Positions 49,666-59,285 of a stretch of 64,000 nt of DNA are shown here, piece by piece. A program made the translations under genes and the position numbers. The stretch comes from Franconibacter pulveris DSM 19144. Its GTDB lineage: Bacteria; Pseudomonadota; Gammaproteobacteria; Enterobacterales; Enterobacteriaceae. The stretch is taken from assembly GCA_000621185.1 (NCBI GenBank), contig KK211225.1:62001-126000 (forward strand), in the 5' to 3' direction. Numbering within the stretch: the stretch's first letter is position 1; the number at the start of each line of letters is the position of its first letter. The notes beneath the pieces were generated by a model that saw only the letters and a list, made by a program, of their open reading frames with translations, ran no database searches and was not told the origin of the DNA.

Positions 49666-52569
49666 TTAAAAGCCGACGCTGAAGCCTGCTTCGAGCTGCG
49701 CGTCGCTCCGGCCGTCGCTGAGGGTATGCTCACCGCCAAACGACAGGCTGTAATCATCATTAAATTGCCACATCACACTGACGCCCGTCGTCCAGACATC
49801 CTGCGGCGCCGTGACGCCCGCCAGCGGCATAGCCTGGTCAACGCCGGTAAAGCTTGCCTGATAACGGCCGCTTTCCTGGCTGACGGTGCGCTGATAATGC
49901 GTCTGGAAACCGACGCCAATGCGACCATATTTCAGCAGTTCCTGCGTATAGCGGGTGCGTAAACCCACGCCTGCCTGCCAGCGGCCGGTGGTCTGGTCAT
50001 CCGCCTTCAGACCGAAGCCGCTGCGGCTCTGCTCTTCGAAGGCGCTCTGACGCAGGCTGATATACTGCGCGTCCGCAAACGGCGTAACCTGCCACTGCTC
50101 GCCGCTGAAGCGGTAACCGCTCTCGCTGCCAAGCGTAAACCAGCTGCCGCTCTGACGGCTGCTGACGCGCTCGGACTGGCTGCCAAGCCACAGCATGCGG
50201 CGCTGATCGCCGTCGTAGTAGCCGGAAGCCATACGTCCGGTCACATAGTAACCGCCAACGATTTTGCCGCCGTAAAGTGCCGCTTCATTCAGCGTGCCGC
50301 GACTGCTTTCACCGCCGCTGCTCAGGCTGCCGGAGGTGTCGCCAAACATCAGCGAACTGCCGATAAAGGTATTGCTGTCGATAAAGGTATCCTGCCCCGT
50401 TACCCAGCCGTTAGCAGCGTAGTTGACTGGCGCAAAACCGGCATGGCCAAGGCTGCCGTTCCAGGAGAAACGCTCCGCCCACTGGCGGCTTTGCGGCGCG
50501 TCCATCAGTTGCGCGATATGCTCTGCGTCGCGGCGCTGGCTCAGGTTGATGGACTGATAGGCCATCGCACTGCCCGCCGCCGGAAGCTGCCCGGAAAGGC
50601 TCTCAAGCGTCGCCTGCGCCGCCTGCGCCGTCGGCGCTTGCTGAATTTGCGCCGCCGTCGCCGCAAACGCGGTTTGTTGCGCGTCCGCCGGTTGGTTATC
50701 CAGTTGCACAAAAGCCTGCTCAAGGCGCGTTGCGCCGGAAGCGGCGGCTGGCGTGTAATTTACGCCGCTCACCTGCGTGGCCTGAAGGCGCTGAATATTC
50801 AGCCAGACCTGGTTTGCGCTGTAACCTACCGAAGCGTCCAGGAATACGCCAGGCTCCTGCGTGAAGCTGCTGAATTGCCCCTGCACCGACCCGGCGTTGA
50901 TCACCTCCTGCTGGCTTTTGGTAACGTAACCCTGAGGCACGCCCAACACATGAAGATCGCCATCCAGCGCGGCATTACCCGCAACGTTAAGCGTAGAGCC
51001 CAGCATGAAAGCAAGATGCCCTTCGCCATACTGCGTGTAGTTGCCGCCGAAGCGGGTTTCGCCATCGCGCAGGATCACATATCCACGGTTATCAACATCG
51101 CCCTTTACGCCGCGCATGTCGAGAGCGCCTGCGCTGCCGACGCTTGCGGAAGAGGCGATGCTCTTGCCGGAGAGAATGCCGCCCAGTACGCGGGTCGCGC
51201 CGGTATAGGTGGCTTCTTCCGTCATTACCAGCGTGCCGGTGCCGTTTTTGATCAGCCCGCCTGCGCCGCTGATGGGGTTGCGCCAGGTCGAGCTGTAACC
51301 ATCAAACGAGACGCTGACATCGCCCCAGTCGAACTTCGCCGGGCCTTTGATGGCTTTGCCCACGTCGAGCATGCCGTAACCATAAACCTCATCCACCCCC
51401 GGCGCGCCGAGGTCGGCGGCGGTGCCAAGCAGCGTCTGGCGTACCAGATCGTTTGAGAAATAGGGGAACTGCTGCCAGACCTGCGCGGCCGCGCCTGAGA
51501 CCTGCGGCGCGGCGAAAGAGGTGCCGTTTACCAGGCGCAGCTGCGCGTTGCCCTGCTCGTCTTCCTCAAGCACATAAACGTTACCCGGCGCGGCGAGGCA
51601 ATTGTATTTGCTGATGCCGCAGCGGTTCGCGTAAGAGGCAATAGCATTCAGGTTGTTGGTCGCCGTCACCACCAGCCAGCCTTTTTCCAGCTCCTGCGAG
51701 CCTGAAACGACTGGCAGGCTGGCGATGGTGCTCGGGTTGGCGGCGGAACTGTTGCCGCTTGCAAAAACCACCAGCCCGCCCTGGGCGATAAACGGCTTCC
51801 AGGCGTTGACGTAATAGTTGGTTGTCGCGCTATTCGTCGTGTCCCAGTTCGGGATTTCCCATGAATTGTTGATGATTTTCGCGCCCGCGCGCGCCAGGTC
51901 GCTGTTCACCTGAGCCAGGGAAAGGCTGTAGGCGGCGTTGCTGCTGTCGGGGATAATACGGGCGCTGATAAGCGACGCGCCGGAAGCGGTGCCGCCGGAG
52001 AAAACGCGGGCTGTACGGCCCGCCAGCGTCTGGGCGACCGACGTGCCGTGGCCGCGCACATCTTCTACGTTAAGGTTGTTGGTTGCCGGGTCGACATAAT
52101 TGAGCACGCCCGTCACGGCGCCCTGCAATGCCGGGTTCTGGCTGTCGATGCCCGTATCCGCAACGCCAACGGTAACGCCTGCGCCATTCACGCCTGCCGC
52201 GCGCGCCGCCGCCGCGTTGGTGGTGAAAAGGTTCTGGTTCCATGGCGTGCTGACAACGGTTTCACCTGCGGAAAGCGCAGGTCCACCAGGCTGAGCAACA
52301 GGCGCTTTTAAAATCGTCTTGTTGGCCGGCGGGGTTGCCACAACGCCGCTGTCGTTGCCCGGACTGGCGTTATTACCCGCGCCGCCGCTGTTTTGCGAGC
52401 TCGTCTTACTGGCGCCGTCGCCCGTGACGCCGTTAACGGTGCCGCTGTGGTCACCACCGCCGCCGCCACCGCCACCGCCACCGCCGCTGCAAGCAGAGAG
52501 CATCACAATCAAAACTGATTTCCCTGTAATCGAAAAAGTCCGTTTACCCAAAGACTTTTTTGAGGGCAT
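49666..52569 (-). CDS. S8-family (subtilase) autotransporter with lipoprotein-type signal
   Basis: Type V secreted serine protease of 967 residues. The N-terminus has a lipoprotein signal with lipobox LSAC (Cys27), then a run of 11 glycines (29-39) and a Ser/Gly/Asn-rich linker. The subtilase domain (about 110-410) shows the triad Asp138 (VADTGID), His174 (RGHGTSVA) and Ser351 (NGTSFAAP), with Asn273 for the oxyanion hole. A beta-helix-like passenger (about 430-620) follows, then a C-terminal beta-barrel of about 270 residues ending in Phe. The layout resembles NalP and SphB1, surface maturation proteases. It sits where K-12 has yfcJ. Substrates are unknown. Confidence 0.93.
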   Translation of the reverse strand: MPSKKSLGKRTFSITGKSVLIVMLSACSGGGGGGGGGGGDHSGTVNGVTGDGASKTSSQNSGGAGNNASPGNDSGVVATPPANKTILKAPVAQPGGPALSAGETVVSTPWNQNLFTTNAAAARAAGVNGAGVTVGVADTGIDSQNPALQGAVTGVLNYVDPATNNLNVEDVRGHGTSVAQTLAGRTARVFSGGTASGASLISARIIPDSSNAAYSLSLAQVNSDLARAGAKIINNSWEIPNWDTTNSATTNYYVNAWKPFIAQGGLVVFASGNSSAANPSTIASLPVVSGSQELEKGWLVVTATNNLNAIASYANRCGISKYNCLAAPGNVYVLEEDEQGNAQLRLVNGTSFAAPQVSGAAAQVWQQFPYFSNDLVRQTLLGTAADLGAPGVDEVYGYGMLDVGKAIKGPAKFDWGDVSVSFDGYSSTWRNPISGAGGLIKNGTGTLVMTEEATYTGATRVLGGILSGKSIASSASVGSAGALDMRGVKGDVDNRGYVILRDGETRFGGNYTQYGEGHLAFMLGSTLNVAGNAALDGDLHVLGVPQGYVTKSQQEVINAGSVQGQFSSFTQEPGVFLDASVGYSANQVWLNIQRLQATQVSGVNYTPAAASGATRLEQAFVQLDNQPADAQQTAFAATAAQIQQAPTAQAAQATLESLSGQLPAAGSAMAYQSINLSQRRDAEHIAQLMDAPQSRQWAERFSWNGSLGHAGFAPVNYAANGWVTGQDTFIDSNTFIGSSLMFGDTSGSLSSGGESSRGTLNEAALYGGKIVGGYYVTGRMASGYYDGDQRRMLWLGSQSERVSSRQSGSWFTLGSESGYRFSGEQWQVTPFADAQYISLRQSAFEEQSRSGFGLKADDQTTGRWQAGVGLRTRYTQELLKYGRIGVGFQTHYQRTVSQESGRYQASFTGVDQAMPLAGVTAPQDVWTTGVSVMWQFNDDYSLSFGGEHTLSDGRSDAQLEAGFSVGF
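52453..52485 (-). repeat. GGN (poly-glycine) codon repeat
   Basis: Eleven consecutive glycine codons, mostly alternating GGC and GGT so that six-base units repeat. It lies directly after the lipidated cysteine. Loss or gain of units would change linker length but keep the frame. Confidence 0.9.
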
Positions 52570-52843
52570 AACAACTCCCGGGCGATTTAACGCCTTAATA
52601 AAAAAGTTTTCCCTGAATTCCGCAAATTAAAAATTTCGGCTTTCATATGTCTGCATAAATGCCGCCAGCAGCAGAATAGAACTGCTTATTGCAGGAAGAA
52701 TTATCAAAATAAACAGGTGATATTTCTTTTTGCTTGCTTTAGTGGCGCTACACTCTATCGGCCTGATTCAGTAAAACTTTAATTTTAGATATATGCAGCA
52801 GAATGTTTTTTATGTAATTAGTTTAAATACAAGGAGATAAATT

Positions 52844-52984
52844 TTGCTTAGGCGGAGGCGACCGCCAGGCCAGACTCGTCTCCTGAGCCCTTGCCAGGGC
52901 TGGGGCGGTGAGGAAAACCGGAGGATGATACAGACAAAACGAGCATCCAACTCTTTAACAACAAGGGTGATGCAGCCTTATTAA
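52844..52984 (+). CDS. Candidate 46-residue small ORF or structured RNA
   Basis: AAGGAG at 52831-52836 is seven bases before a TTG codon that opens 46 codons ending in TAA. The peptide starts MLRRRRPPGQTRLLSPCQ and is arginine-rich, with no family I recognise. The DNA also folds well, so a regulatory RNA is an equal alternative. Low confidence. Confidence 0.2.
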   Translation: MLRRRRPPGQTRLLSPCQGWGGEENRRMIQTKRASNSLTTRVMQPY

Positions 52985-53254
52985 TTAGCAGACTAAAGAA
53001 TTAATCCTCCGCCTTATTATTAGCGGTATTTTTCTTTTTTTTAATATCTAAATCCTGGCGGTTATCAATATAAAAATAAGACGTCGGGTTTTAATACCAC
53101 CTGTCGGGGAGCTATTTCTTTTAAAGAGACACAACCCTGAATTAATAGCCAGTTGAAACAGCCTGTTTATGATTTCCTTTACTATCAGTACCGAAAAATA
53201 GCGGGCATTGAGGGGAGCCTGACGCAGCGATGCCGCCGGGCGAAGCTGGTAAAA

Positions 53255-53287
53255 AGGCAAAAAAAAGAGCGCTTTCGCGCTCTTTTT
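53255..53287 (-). terminator. fabB terminator
   Basis: Perfect 11-base stem AAAAAGAGCGC/GCGCTCTTTTT with loop TTTC, followed on the minus strand by a run of T, just after the fabB stop. Confidence 0.92.
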
Positions 53288-53300
53288 ATCGGGTAGCGTT

Positions 53301-54518
53301 TTACGCTTTCAGCTTACGCATAACCAGCGTGGCGTTGGTACCGCCAAAGCCGAAGCTGTTAGACATCACGGTCGTCAGCTCGCGCACGGTCGGTTCCGTT
53401 ACGATATTGAGACCTTCCGCCTGCTCATCCATCTCTTCAATGTTAATGCTCGGCGCGATAAAGCCGTGCTCCAGCATCAGCAGGGAGTAGATCGCCTCCT
53501 GCACGCCTGCGGCGCCCAGAGAGTGGCCGGTCATCGCTTTGGTGGCGGAAATGGCCGGGGTATTGTTGCCGAACACTTCACGGATAGCGCCCAGCTCTTT
53601 CACGTCGCCCACCGGCGTGGAAGTGCCGTGCGAGTTCAGGTAGTCGATTGGCGCGTCGAGATCCTGCATCGCCATCTTCATGCAGCGCACCGCGCCTTCG
53701 CCCGACGGAGCAACCATATCTGCGCCGTCAGACGTCGCGCCGTAGCCGACGATTTCAGCATAGATGTGAGCGCCGCGTGCCAGCGCGTGCTCCAGCTCTT
53801 CCACAACGACCATACCGCCGCCGCCTGCGATAACAAAGCCATCGCGGTTCGCATCATAGGTGCGGGACGCTTTTTCCGGCGTTTCGTTGTATTTGGTGGA
53901 GAGCGCGCCCATGGCGTCGAACTCACAGGCCATTTCCCAGCCCAGCTCTTCGCCGCCGCCGGCAAACACAATGTCTTGTTTGCCAAGCTGGATCTGCTCA
54001 ACCGCGTTGCCGATGCAGTGTGCGGAAGTCGCGCAAGCGGAGCTGATGGAATAGTTCACGCCGTGGATTTTGAACGGCGTCGCCAGGCAAGCGGAGACCG
54101 CGGAAGCCATAGCCTTGGTCACAACATACGGACCAACGGCTTTCAGACCGCGCGGGCTGCGCATGGCGTCTGCGCCAAATACCTGTGCTTTGGAAGAGCC
54201 GCCGGAACCGGCGATGATGCCAACGCGCGGGTTGTTCTGATAAACCTCTTCGCTCAGGTTTGCATCCTTGATGGCTTCCTGCATCGAAAGGTACGCATAG
54301 ATAGAGGCATCGTTCATGAAACGAACCACTTTGCGGTCAATCAGGCCCGTGGTGTCCAGTTTTACGTTACCCCAGACGTGGCTGCGCATACCGGAATCGA
54401 GAAATTCTTGAGAGAAAGTGATCCCCGAGCGCCCTTCACGCAGAGATGCCAGGACTTCCTGCTGGTTATTACCGATGCTGGAAACGATGCCCAAGCCAGT
54501 AATCACTGCACGTTTCAT
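53301..54518 (-). CDS. fabB: Beta-ketoacyl-ACP synthase I
   Basis: Condensing enzyme needed to elongate unsaturated fatty acids. It is 405 residues, one fewer than E. coli because of a shorter loop at [13 protein letters not shown]. The catalytic Cys162 is in [11 protein letters not shown], with His297 (NSHGTSTP), Lys327 and His332 (KAMTGHS). It is divergent from mnmC, and its promoter carries FabR and FadR sites. Confidence 0.98.
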   Translation of the reverse strand: MKRAVITGLGIVSSIGNNQQEVLASLREGRSGITFSQEFLDSGMRSHVWGNVKLDTTGLIDRKVVRFMNDASIYAYLSMQEAIKDANLSEEVYQNNPRVGIIAGSGGSSKAQVFGADAMRSPRGLKAVGPYVVTKAMASAVSACLATPFKIHGVNYSISSACATSAHCIGNAVEQIQLGKQDIVFAGGGEELGWEMACEFDAMGALSTKYNETPEKASRTYDANRDGFVIAGGGGMVVVEELEHALARGAHIYAEIVGYGATSDGADMVAPSGEGAVRCMKMAMQDLDAPIDYLNSHGTSTPVGDVKELGAIREVFGNNTPAISATKAMTGHSLGAAGVQEAIYSLLMLEHGFIAPSINIEEMDEQAEGLNIVTEPTVRELTTVMSNSFGFGGTNATLVMRKLKA

Positions 54519-54558
54519 TCAATACCTCTGTAGTCGCACTTTGTAAGATTCGTGTCGC

Positions 54559-54587
54559 AAGATAGCGTACACTTGTACGCCGAACAA
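54559..54587 (-). promoter_or_regulatory. fabB sigma-70 promoter
   Basis: On the minus strand -35 TTGTTC (54582-54587) and -10 TATCTT (54559-54564) are 17 bases apart. Start of transcription would be near 54552, about 35 bases before fabB. Confidence 0.65.
54565..54580 (-). promoter_or_regulatory. FabR operator
   Basis: GCGTACA/TGTACGC, a palindrome with seven-base arms and a two-base centre, matches the FabR site found upstream of fabA and fabB. It fills the spacer between the fabB -35 and -10. Confidence 0.85.
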
Positions 54588-54597
54588 GTCCGATCAG
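54583..54597 (-). promoter_or_regulatory. FadR-like activator site
   Basis: The minus strand CTGATCGGACTTGTT differs from CTGGTCNGACNTGTT by one base. It overlaps the -35, as in E. coli, where FadR activates fabB. Confidence 0.7.
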
Positions 54598-54674
54598 CCA
54601 AAATATCAGGAAATTTGCACCGCTTTACACACATCGTTAAGATCGTGCCACCGCCTGTCAGACGAGCAACTTAC

Positions 54675-56675
54675 GTGAAACTTAACGCGATACAACCGGC
54701 CAGCCTTGACTTTAATAGTGAGGGTACACCTGTTTCCCGAGATTTTGATGACGTTTACTTTTCTAATGATAATGGGCTGGAAGAAACCCGTTATGTTTTT
54801 CTCGGCGGCAATCACTTGCCGGAACGCTTCCTCACGCATCCCCGTTCGTCGTTAGTCGTCGCCGAAAGCGGCTTCGGCACTGGTCTCAACTTCTTAACGC
54901 TCTGGCAGGCCTTTGACGCTTTTCGCCATGCCCACCCGCAGGCGACCCTTCAGCGCCTGCACTTCATCAGCTTCGAAAAATTTCCGCTGACCGCGCAGGA
55001 TCTCAGGCAGGCGCACGCCCACTGGCCTGAACTCGCGCCGTGGGCGCAAAAGCTGCAGCAGCAATGGCCGCTGCCGCTGCCGGGCTGCCAGCGTTTGCTG
55101 CTGGACGACGGGCGCATCACGCTCGATCTCTGGTTTGGGGATATCAACTCGCTTGTCGATGAGCTGGATGATTCGCTCAACCAGCAGGTAGACGCCTGGT
55201 TTCTGGACGGCTTTGCGCCAGCGAAAAACCCTGATATGTGGACGCCGAAGCTCTTCTCGGCGATGGCGCGCCTGGCGCGTAAAGAAGGCACGCTTGCGAC
55301 ATTCACCTCAGCCGGGTTTGTACGCCGGGGTTTGCAGGAGGCGGGTTTTACCATGCAAAAGCGCAAAGGCTTTGGGCGCAAGCGCGAAATGCTGACCGGC
55401 ATCCTTGAAGAGCGAGACGACGCCGTTTCGCGCGCGCCCTGGTTTGCCCGTTCGCCTGCCTCCGCCCGGGAAGCCGCGGTTATCGGCGGCGGCATCGCCA
55501 GCGCCCTGCTCTCGCTCGCGCTGTTACGCCGCGGCTGGCAGGTGACGCTTTATTGTGAAGATGAGGCTCCGGCTCAGGGCGCATCCGGCAACCGCCAGGG
55601 CGCGCTTTATCCGCTGCTAAGCCAGCACGACGCCGCGCTGGCACGCTTTTTCCCCGCTGCTTTTACGTTTGCGCGTCGTCTTTACGACAGCCTGCCGGTG
55701 TCATTCGACCACGACTGGTGCGGCGTCACGCAGCTCGGCTTCGATGAAAAAAGCCAGCAGAAGATTGACCAGATGCTGAGCCTGGATTTGCCCCAGCCGC
55801 TGGCGCGGGCGGTTACGGCGCAGGAAGTGGAAGCGCGTGCGGGCGTACGCACCGGCTGCGGCGGCATTGAATATGCGCAGGGCGGCTGGCTGTGCCCCGC
55901 CCAACTCACGGCGGGCGTGCTGGAGCTTGCCTGCAAGCTGGGGTTAAAAACGCGTTATCGTCGCCGCGTTACTGCGCTCGCGCAGGAGCAAACCGGCTGG
56001 AGGCTCGATTTTGATAACGGCGAGCAGGCTTACCATCAGGCCGCCGTGCTGGCGAACGGCTGGCAGATAAGCCGCTTTGAACAGACGGCGCCGCTGCCGG
56101 TTTACCCGGTCGGCGGCCAGGTAAGCCATATTCCTACCGCGCCAGCGCTTGGCAAGCTGCGCCAGGTGCTCTGCTATGACGGTTACCTGACGCCGCAAAA
56201 CCCGGCCAACGGCATGCACTGTATCGGCGCAAGCTATCATCGCGGACGCGAGCAGATGGTTTATAACGAGGCGGATCAGCAGCATAACCGCCAGCGGCTG
56301 ATTGACTGCCTGCCGCAGGCCGACTGGGCGCAGGAAGTGGATGTCAGCGGCGGCGAAGCGCGCTGCGGCGTGAGGTGCGCAACGCGCGACCACTTGCCGA
56401 TGGTGGGCAACGTGGCGGACTACGAAGCAACGCTTTCGCAATACGCGACGCTTGCCGCCGCGCCGGAAAACGCCGCCCCCGCCCCGGTTCACGCCAATCT
56501 CTTTATGCTGGGCGCGCTTGGCTCCCGCGGGCTGTGCAGCGCGCCGCTGGCCGCGGAAATTCTCGCTTCGCAAATGAACGATGACCCGCTGCCGCTGGAT
56601 AGCGCAACGCTTGCGGCGCTGAACCCCAACCGTCTATGGGTGCGAAAGCTGCTGAAAGGAAAAGCGGTGAAGTGA
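54675..56675 (+). CDS. mnmC: Bifunctional tRNA (mnm5s2U34) modification enzyme MnmC
   Basis: Completes 5-methylaminomethyl-2-thiouridine at the tRNA wobble position. The N-terminal methyltransferase domain has SAM motif GFGTG (66-70) and DGFAPAKNP (178-186). The C-terminal FAD oxidase domain begins at [11 protein letters not shown] (about 269). The GTG at 54675 is chosen because residues from IQPASLDFN onward match E. coli; 41 codons of open frame upstream overlap the fabB operators. It is 666 residues. The ribosome site is weak. Confidence 0.92.
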   Translation: MKLNAIQPASLDFNSEGTPVSRDFDDVYFSNDNGLEETRYVFLGGNHLPERFLTHPRSSLVVAESGFGTGLNFLTLWQAFDAFRHAHPQATLQRLHFISFEKFPLTAQDLRQAHAHWPELAPWAQKLQQQWPLPLPGCQRLLLDDGRITLDLWFGDINSLVDELDDSLNQQVDAWFLDGFAPAKNPDMWTPKLFSAMARLARKEGTLATFTSAGFVRRGLQEAGFTMQKRKGFGRKREMLTGILEERDDAVSRAPWFARSPASAREAAVIGGGIASALLSLALLRRGWQVTLYCEDEAPAQGASGNRQGALYPLLSQHDAALARFFPAAFTFARRLYDSLPVSFDHDWCGVTQLGFDEKSQQKIDQMLSLDLPQPLARAVTAQEVEARAGVRTGCGGIEYAQGGWLCPAQLTAGVLELACKLGLKTRYRRRVTALAQEQTGWRLDFDNGEQAYHQAAVLANGWQISRFEQTAPLPVYPVGGQVSHIPTAPALGKLRQVLCYDGYLTPQNPANGMHCIGASYHRGREQMVYNEADQQHNRQRLIDCLPQADWAQEVDVSGGEARCGVRCATRDHLPMVGNVADYEATLSQYATLAAAPENAAPAPVHANLFMLGALGSRGLCSAPLAAEILASQMNDDPLPLDSATLAALNPNRLWVRKLLKGKAVK

Positions 56676-56743
56676 TGTGAGTGTCGCAGTGGGTGGGAAA
56701 GGCGCTACGCTTTTTCAGCCCGGAGTCGTTCACGCATACCTGA

Positions 56744-56774
56744 ACCGCTCCTCCCCGTCAGGAAGAGGAGCGGT
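56744..56774. other. mnmC-yfcL convergent hairpin
   Basis: Ten-base stem ACCGCTCCTC/GAGGAGCGGT with an 11-base loop between the convergent mnmC and yfcL. No clear T-run is seen on either side. Confidence 0.45.
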
Positions 56775-56793
56775 GCAAGTTAAGACCCGAGGG

Positions 56794-57072
56794 TTACTTC
56801 AACTTCGCCTGCTGGAACAGGTTATCCCACATGCCAAGCACCAGCGCCTGGTCGCGCGGGGAGAGCTCGCCGGCATGAATGGCGGTTTCAAGGCTGTTGG
56901 TCACTTTCGCATACACCGCTTCCGGCGAATGATCGTCGCCCTGCTCAAGCTCGGCTACCGCCAGCGTCAGGTGCCCGCGCAGGTAGCCGCTGGCGAACAG
57001 TTCATCATCGCTGGCATGCGCTACCATGTCGTCAATCAGCGCCAGAATGCGTGCTTCAAATTCCGCGATCAT
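56794..57072 (-). CDS. yfcL: YfcL family protein
   Basis: Conserved 92-residue protein of unknown function, the same length as in E. coli. It is predicted to be helical and acidic, without membrane segments. It lies 28 bases after the epmC stop in the same direction and probably shares its transcript. Confidence 0.93.
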   Translation of the reverse strand: MIAEFEARILALIDDMVAHASDDELFASGYLRGHLTLAVAELEQGDDHSPEAVYAKVTNSLETAIHAGELSPRDQALVLGMWDNLFQQAKLK

Positions 57073-57100
57073 CTTCTTTCCTCTTTCAGTACTATGGCGA

Positions 57101-57649
57101 TCAGCACAAGTCTTCCGGCCATGGAAATTGCTCCGCCGTAAACGGCGGCGTCTGGTAGTAATCTTGCAGAGCAGCGATAAAACGCGCCGGGCGCGTCGGG
57201 ATCCCCTGCTCCAGATAGGTCATCACCTGAGCGTGCACCCGACGCTGAAAAGCGATGCGATCCGGGTCAAAATTGCCGCTCAGGTTGTCGCAGCTAACGT
57301 TAAACGGAAAATTCGCCGCCGCGCAAAAGAGCCATTCCAGCGCCTGCGGCTTCACTTCAACATCTTCAAACTGGTGCTGCGTGGCTTCGTCGCGTCCGTC
57401 CGGGCAGTACCAGTAGCCGAAGTCCACCAGCTCGCGCCGCGCTTTGCCCGCAATACACCAGTGCGAAATCTCATGCAAAGCGCTGGCGTAAAAACCGTGG
57501 GCGAAAACCACCCGGTTGTAAGGCGCGTCGTCGTCAGCCGGAAGATAAACAGGCTCATCGTCGCCTTTAATCAGACGGGTATTAAATTCTCCGGCAAAGC
57601 AGCCGTCGAATATCTCTATTAGCTGTTGGTAATGGTGTTCTTTACTCAT
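57101..57649 (-). CDS. epmC: Elongation factor P hydroxylase EpmC
   Basis: Hydroxylates the beta-lysylated lysine of EF-P, the last step of its modification. It is 182 residues, as in E. coli YfcM. Possible metal-binding histidine/glutamate patterns include [12 protein letters not shown]. Its start overlaps the yfcA stop by one base. Confidence 0.94.
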   Translation of the reverse strand: MSKEHHYQQLIEIFDGCFAGEFNTRLIKGDDEPVYLPADDDAPYNRVVFAHGFYASALHEISHWCIAGKARRELVDFGYWYCPDGRDEATQHQFEDVEVKPQALEWLFCAAANFPFNVSCDNLSGNFDPDRIAFQRRVHAQVMTYLEQGIPTRPARFIAALQDYYQTPPFTAEQFPWPEDLC

Positions 57650-58446
57650 TAGTTTATCCCTAAGGCTTGCAGAATTTCCGTTCCATGGCTGTCATATAAA
57701 AGTTTGGCGCTCATGACCGCCGAGACAATTACTATCATCGGGCGAATAAGCTTCTGGCCTTTGCTCAGCACCAGTCTTGAACCCAGGCGGGCGCCCAAAA
57801 ACTGCCCCGCCAGCATAATAAATCCGGTCCCCCACACCACTTTGCCGCCGATAATAAACAGCAGCAGGCCACCAATATTCGAGGTGGCGTTCAGCACCTT
57901 GGCGTGAGCGGTGGATTTAGCAAGGTTATAGCCGCAGAGCGTGACAAAGGCCAGCGCGTAAAACGAGCCTGCGCCAGGGCCGAAGAAGCCGTCATAAAAG
58001 CCCACGCAGCCCCCGGCCACCAGCGCAAAAGGCAGGCCATAGAGACGACGTTGCCGGTCCTCTTCGCCAAGGCGCGGCATCAGCAGAAAATAGAGGCCGA
58101 TGCCGATAACCAGCAGCGGCAGGATCTGGCGCAGCACGTCAGATTTCACATGCTGCACCAGCAGCGCGCCGGTAGTCGAACCGATGAAGGTCATCAGAAT
58201 GTTAAGCTTCTGCGATTTGAGATCCACCACGCCGCGACGGATAAAATAGAGCGAGGAAGAGATTGAACCGCCGCAGGCCTGCAGCTTATTGGTGGCCAGC
58301 GCCTGCGCGGGCGACATGCCCGCCGCCAGCAACGCAGGCACGGTCAGCAGCCCGCCGCCGCCCGCCAGCGCGTCGATAAACCCCGCCAGCATGGCGACGA
58401 AAAACAACACGCCAAGCAGCAGCGGGGAAACCATAAAGAGATCCAT
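57649..58446 (-). CDS. yfcA: TSUP-family membrane protein YfcA
   Basis: Inner-membrane protein of the TauE/SafE (UPF0721) family, predicted exporter or importer of sulfur-containing organic anions; its substrate is unknown. It is 265 residues. The family motif AGFIDALAGGGGLLTVPALLAAG is near residue 21, repeated in weaker form as GFYDGFFGPGAGSF. Confidence 0.93.
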   Translation of the reverse strand: MDLFMVSPLLLGVLFFVAMLAGFIDALAGGGGLLTVPALLAAGMSPAQALATNKLQACGGSISSSLYFIRRGVVDLKSQKLNILMTFIGSTTGALLVQHVKSDVLRQILPLLVIGIGLYFLLMPRLGEEDRQRRLYGLPFALVAGGCVGFYDGFFGPGAGSFYALAFVTLCGYNLAKSTAHAKVLNATSNIGGLLLFIIGGKVVWGTGFIMLAGQFLGARLGSRLVLSKGQKLIRPMIVIVSAVMSAKLLYDSHGTEILQALGIN

Positions 58447-58456
58447 TTACTTATCC

Positions 58457-59281
58457 TTAAAGTACATGCTCATCCAGCAGCGCCTGACAGGAAGGCGGTG
58501 GCGGCGGCGGCGCTTTCTTCACTGGCGCCTGTCCGCCCGGTTTCGCGGGGATAAACCAACTTTGCAGCTCCTCGCCGCAGCCATCGCCTGGCGGCGGCGG
58601 CGCTTGCTCTTCGCACTCAAGGCTGTCAGCCGGACAGCGCAGGCGCACATGCATATGGGCGCGGTGCTGGAACCACGGGCGCACTTTGCGCAGCCAGTCG
58701 CGATCCGGCCCGGCGTCCAGACAAAGTTGCTGCTTAATGGCCGGATTGACAAAAATACGCGTCACTTCATCATCCAGCGCAGCAAGCTTGATAAGCCCGC
58801 CGATTTCCGGTTTCCACAATGAAGGCACAACCGATTTTCCGTCGCGCGCCACCAGATCCAGCGCCTGGGGCTTGAGCAGCTGTGCGGCGCTCCAGCGCGT
58901 TTTCGGCAGTTGCAGGAAGATATCGACATCAAGCCCGGTCTGGTGGCTGGCGTGACCGCCGTTAAACCGTCCGCCCGCAGGCATTCCCATATCACCTACC
59001 AGCACGGTGCCCATGCCGAGGCGATGCGTTTCACCACTGAGGCGCTGGATAAAACGCACCAGATCCGGATGACCGAAATAGCGACGCTGGTCGGTGCGCA
59101 TCACCTGATAAGCATCGTCGTTAAGCGGCAGCGCTTGCGCGCCCACGATACAGCCGTTGGAAAACGCGCCGATAGACTGGGCGCTGCCGGGAATAGGATG
59201 ACTGATTTTTTGCCACGGTGTGGCGGCGAAAACCGCGCTGCTGGCACAGAGAGCCAGCAGCGCGCAGAGTGCTTTTTTCAT
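58457..59281 (-). CDS. mepA: Penicillin-insensitive murein endopeptidase
   Basis: Periplasmic LAS-type metallopeptidase that cuts D-Ala-mDAP cross-links. It is 274 residues with a signal peptide of about 19 residues ([19 protein letters not shown]). Zinc and active-site residues are His113 and Asp120 (SHQTGLDVD), His206, His209 and His211 (QHRAHMH). It lies four bases after aroC. Confidence 0.96.
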   Translation of the reverse strand: MKKALCALLALCASSAVFAATPWQKISHPIPGSAQSIGAFSNGCIVGAQALPLNDDAYQVMRTDQRRYFGHPDLVRFIQRLSGETHRLGMGTVLVGDMGMPAGGRFNGGHASHQTGLDVDIFLQLPKTRWSAAQLLKPQALDLVARDGKSVVPSLWKPEIGGLIKLAALDDEVTRIFVNPAIKQQLCLDAGPDRDWLRKVRPWFQHRAHMHVRLRCPADSLECEEQAPPPPGDGCGEELQSWFIPAKPGGQAPVKKAPPPPPPSCQALLDEHVL

Positions 59282-59285
59282 GCGT

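Larger units (their letters stand above)
52570..53300. other. Gene-poor gap between the autotransporter and fabB
   Basis: 731 bases, mostly AT-rich. The left side should hold the autotransporter promoter, and the right end holds the fabB terminator. Within it, 52850-52960 is a GC-rich island with several small hairpins (52851-52866, 52887-52900). A plus-strand frame at 52844-52984 follows a perfect AAGGAG and would encode 46 residues from TTG. A T-rich run at 53027-53042 follows a weak hairpin. No known gene was recognised. Confidence 0.5.

Noticed and set aside
53048-53260. 70-codon minus-strand frame beside fabB
   Set aside because: Its start lies within the fabB terminator T-run, no ribosome site is present, and no family is recognised.
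54552-54674. Longer MnmC starting at a GTG 41 codons upstream
   Set aside because: The added segment contains the FabR and FadR sites of the divergent fabB promoter, and homology starts at the inner GTG.
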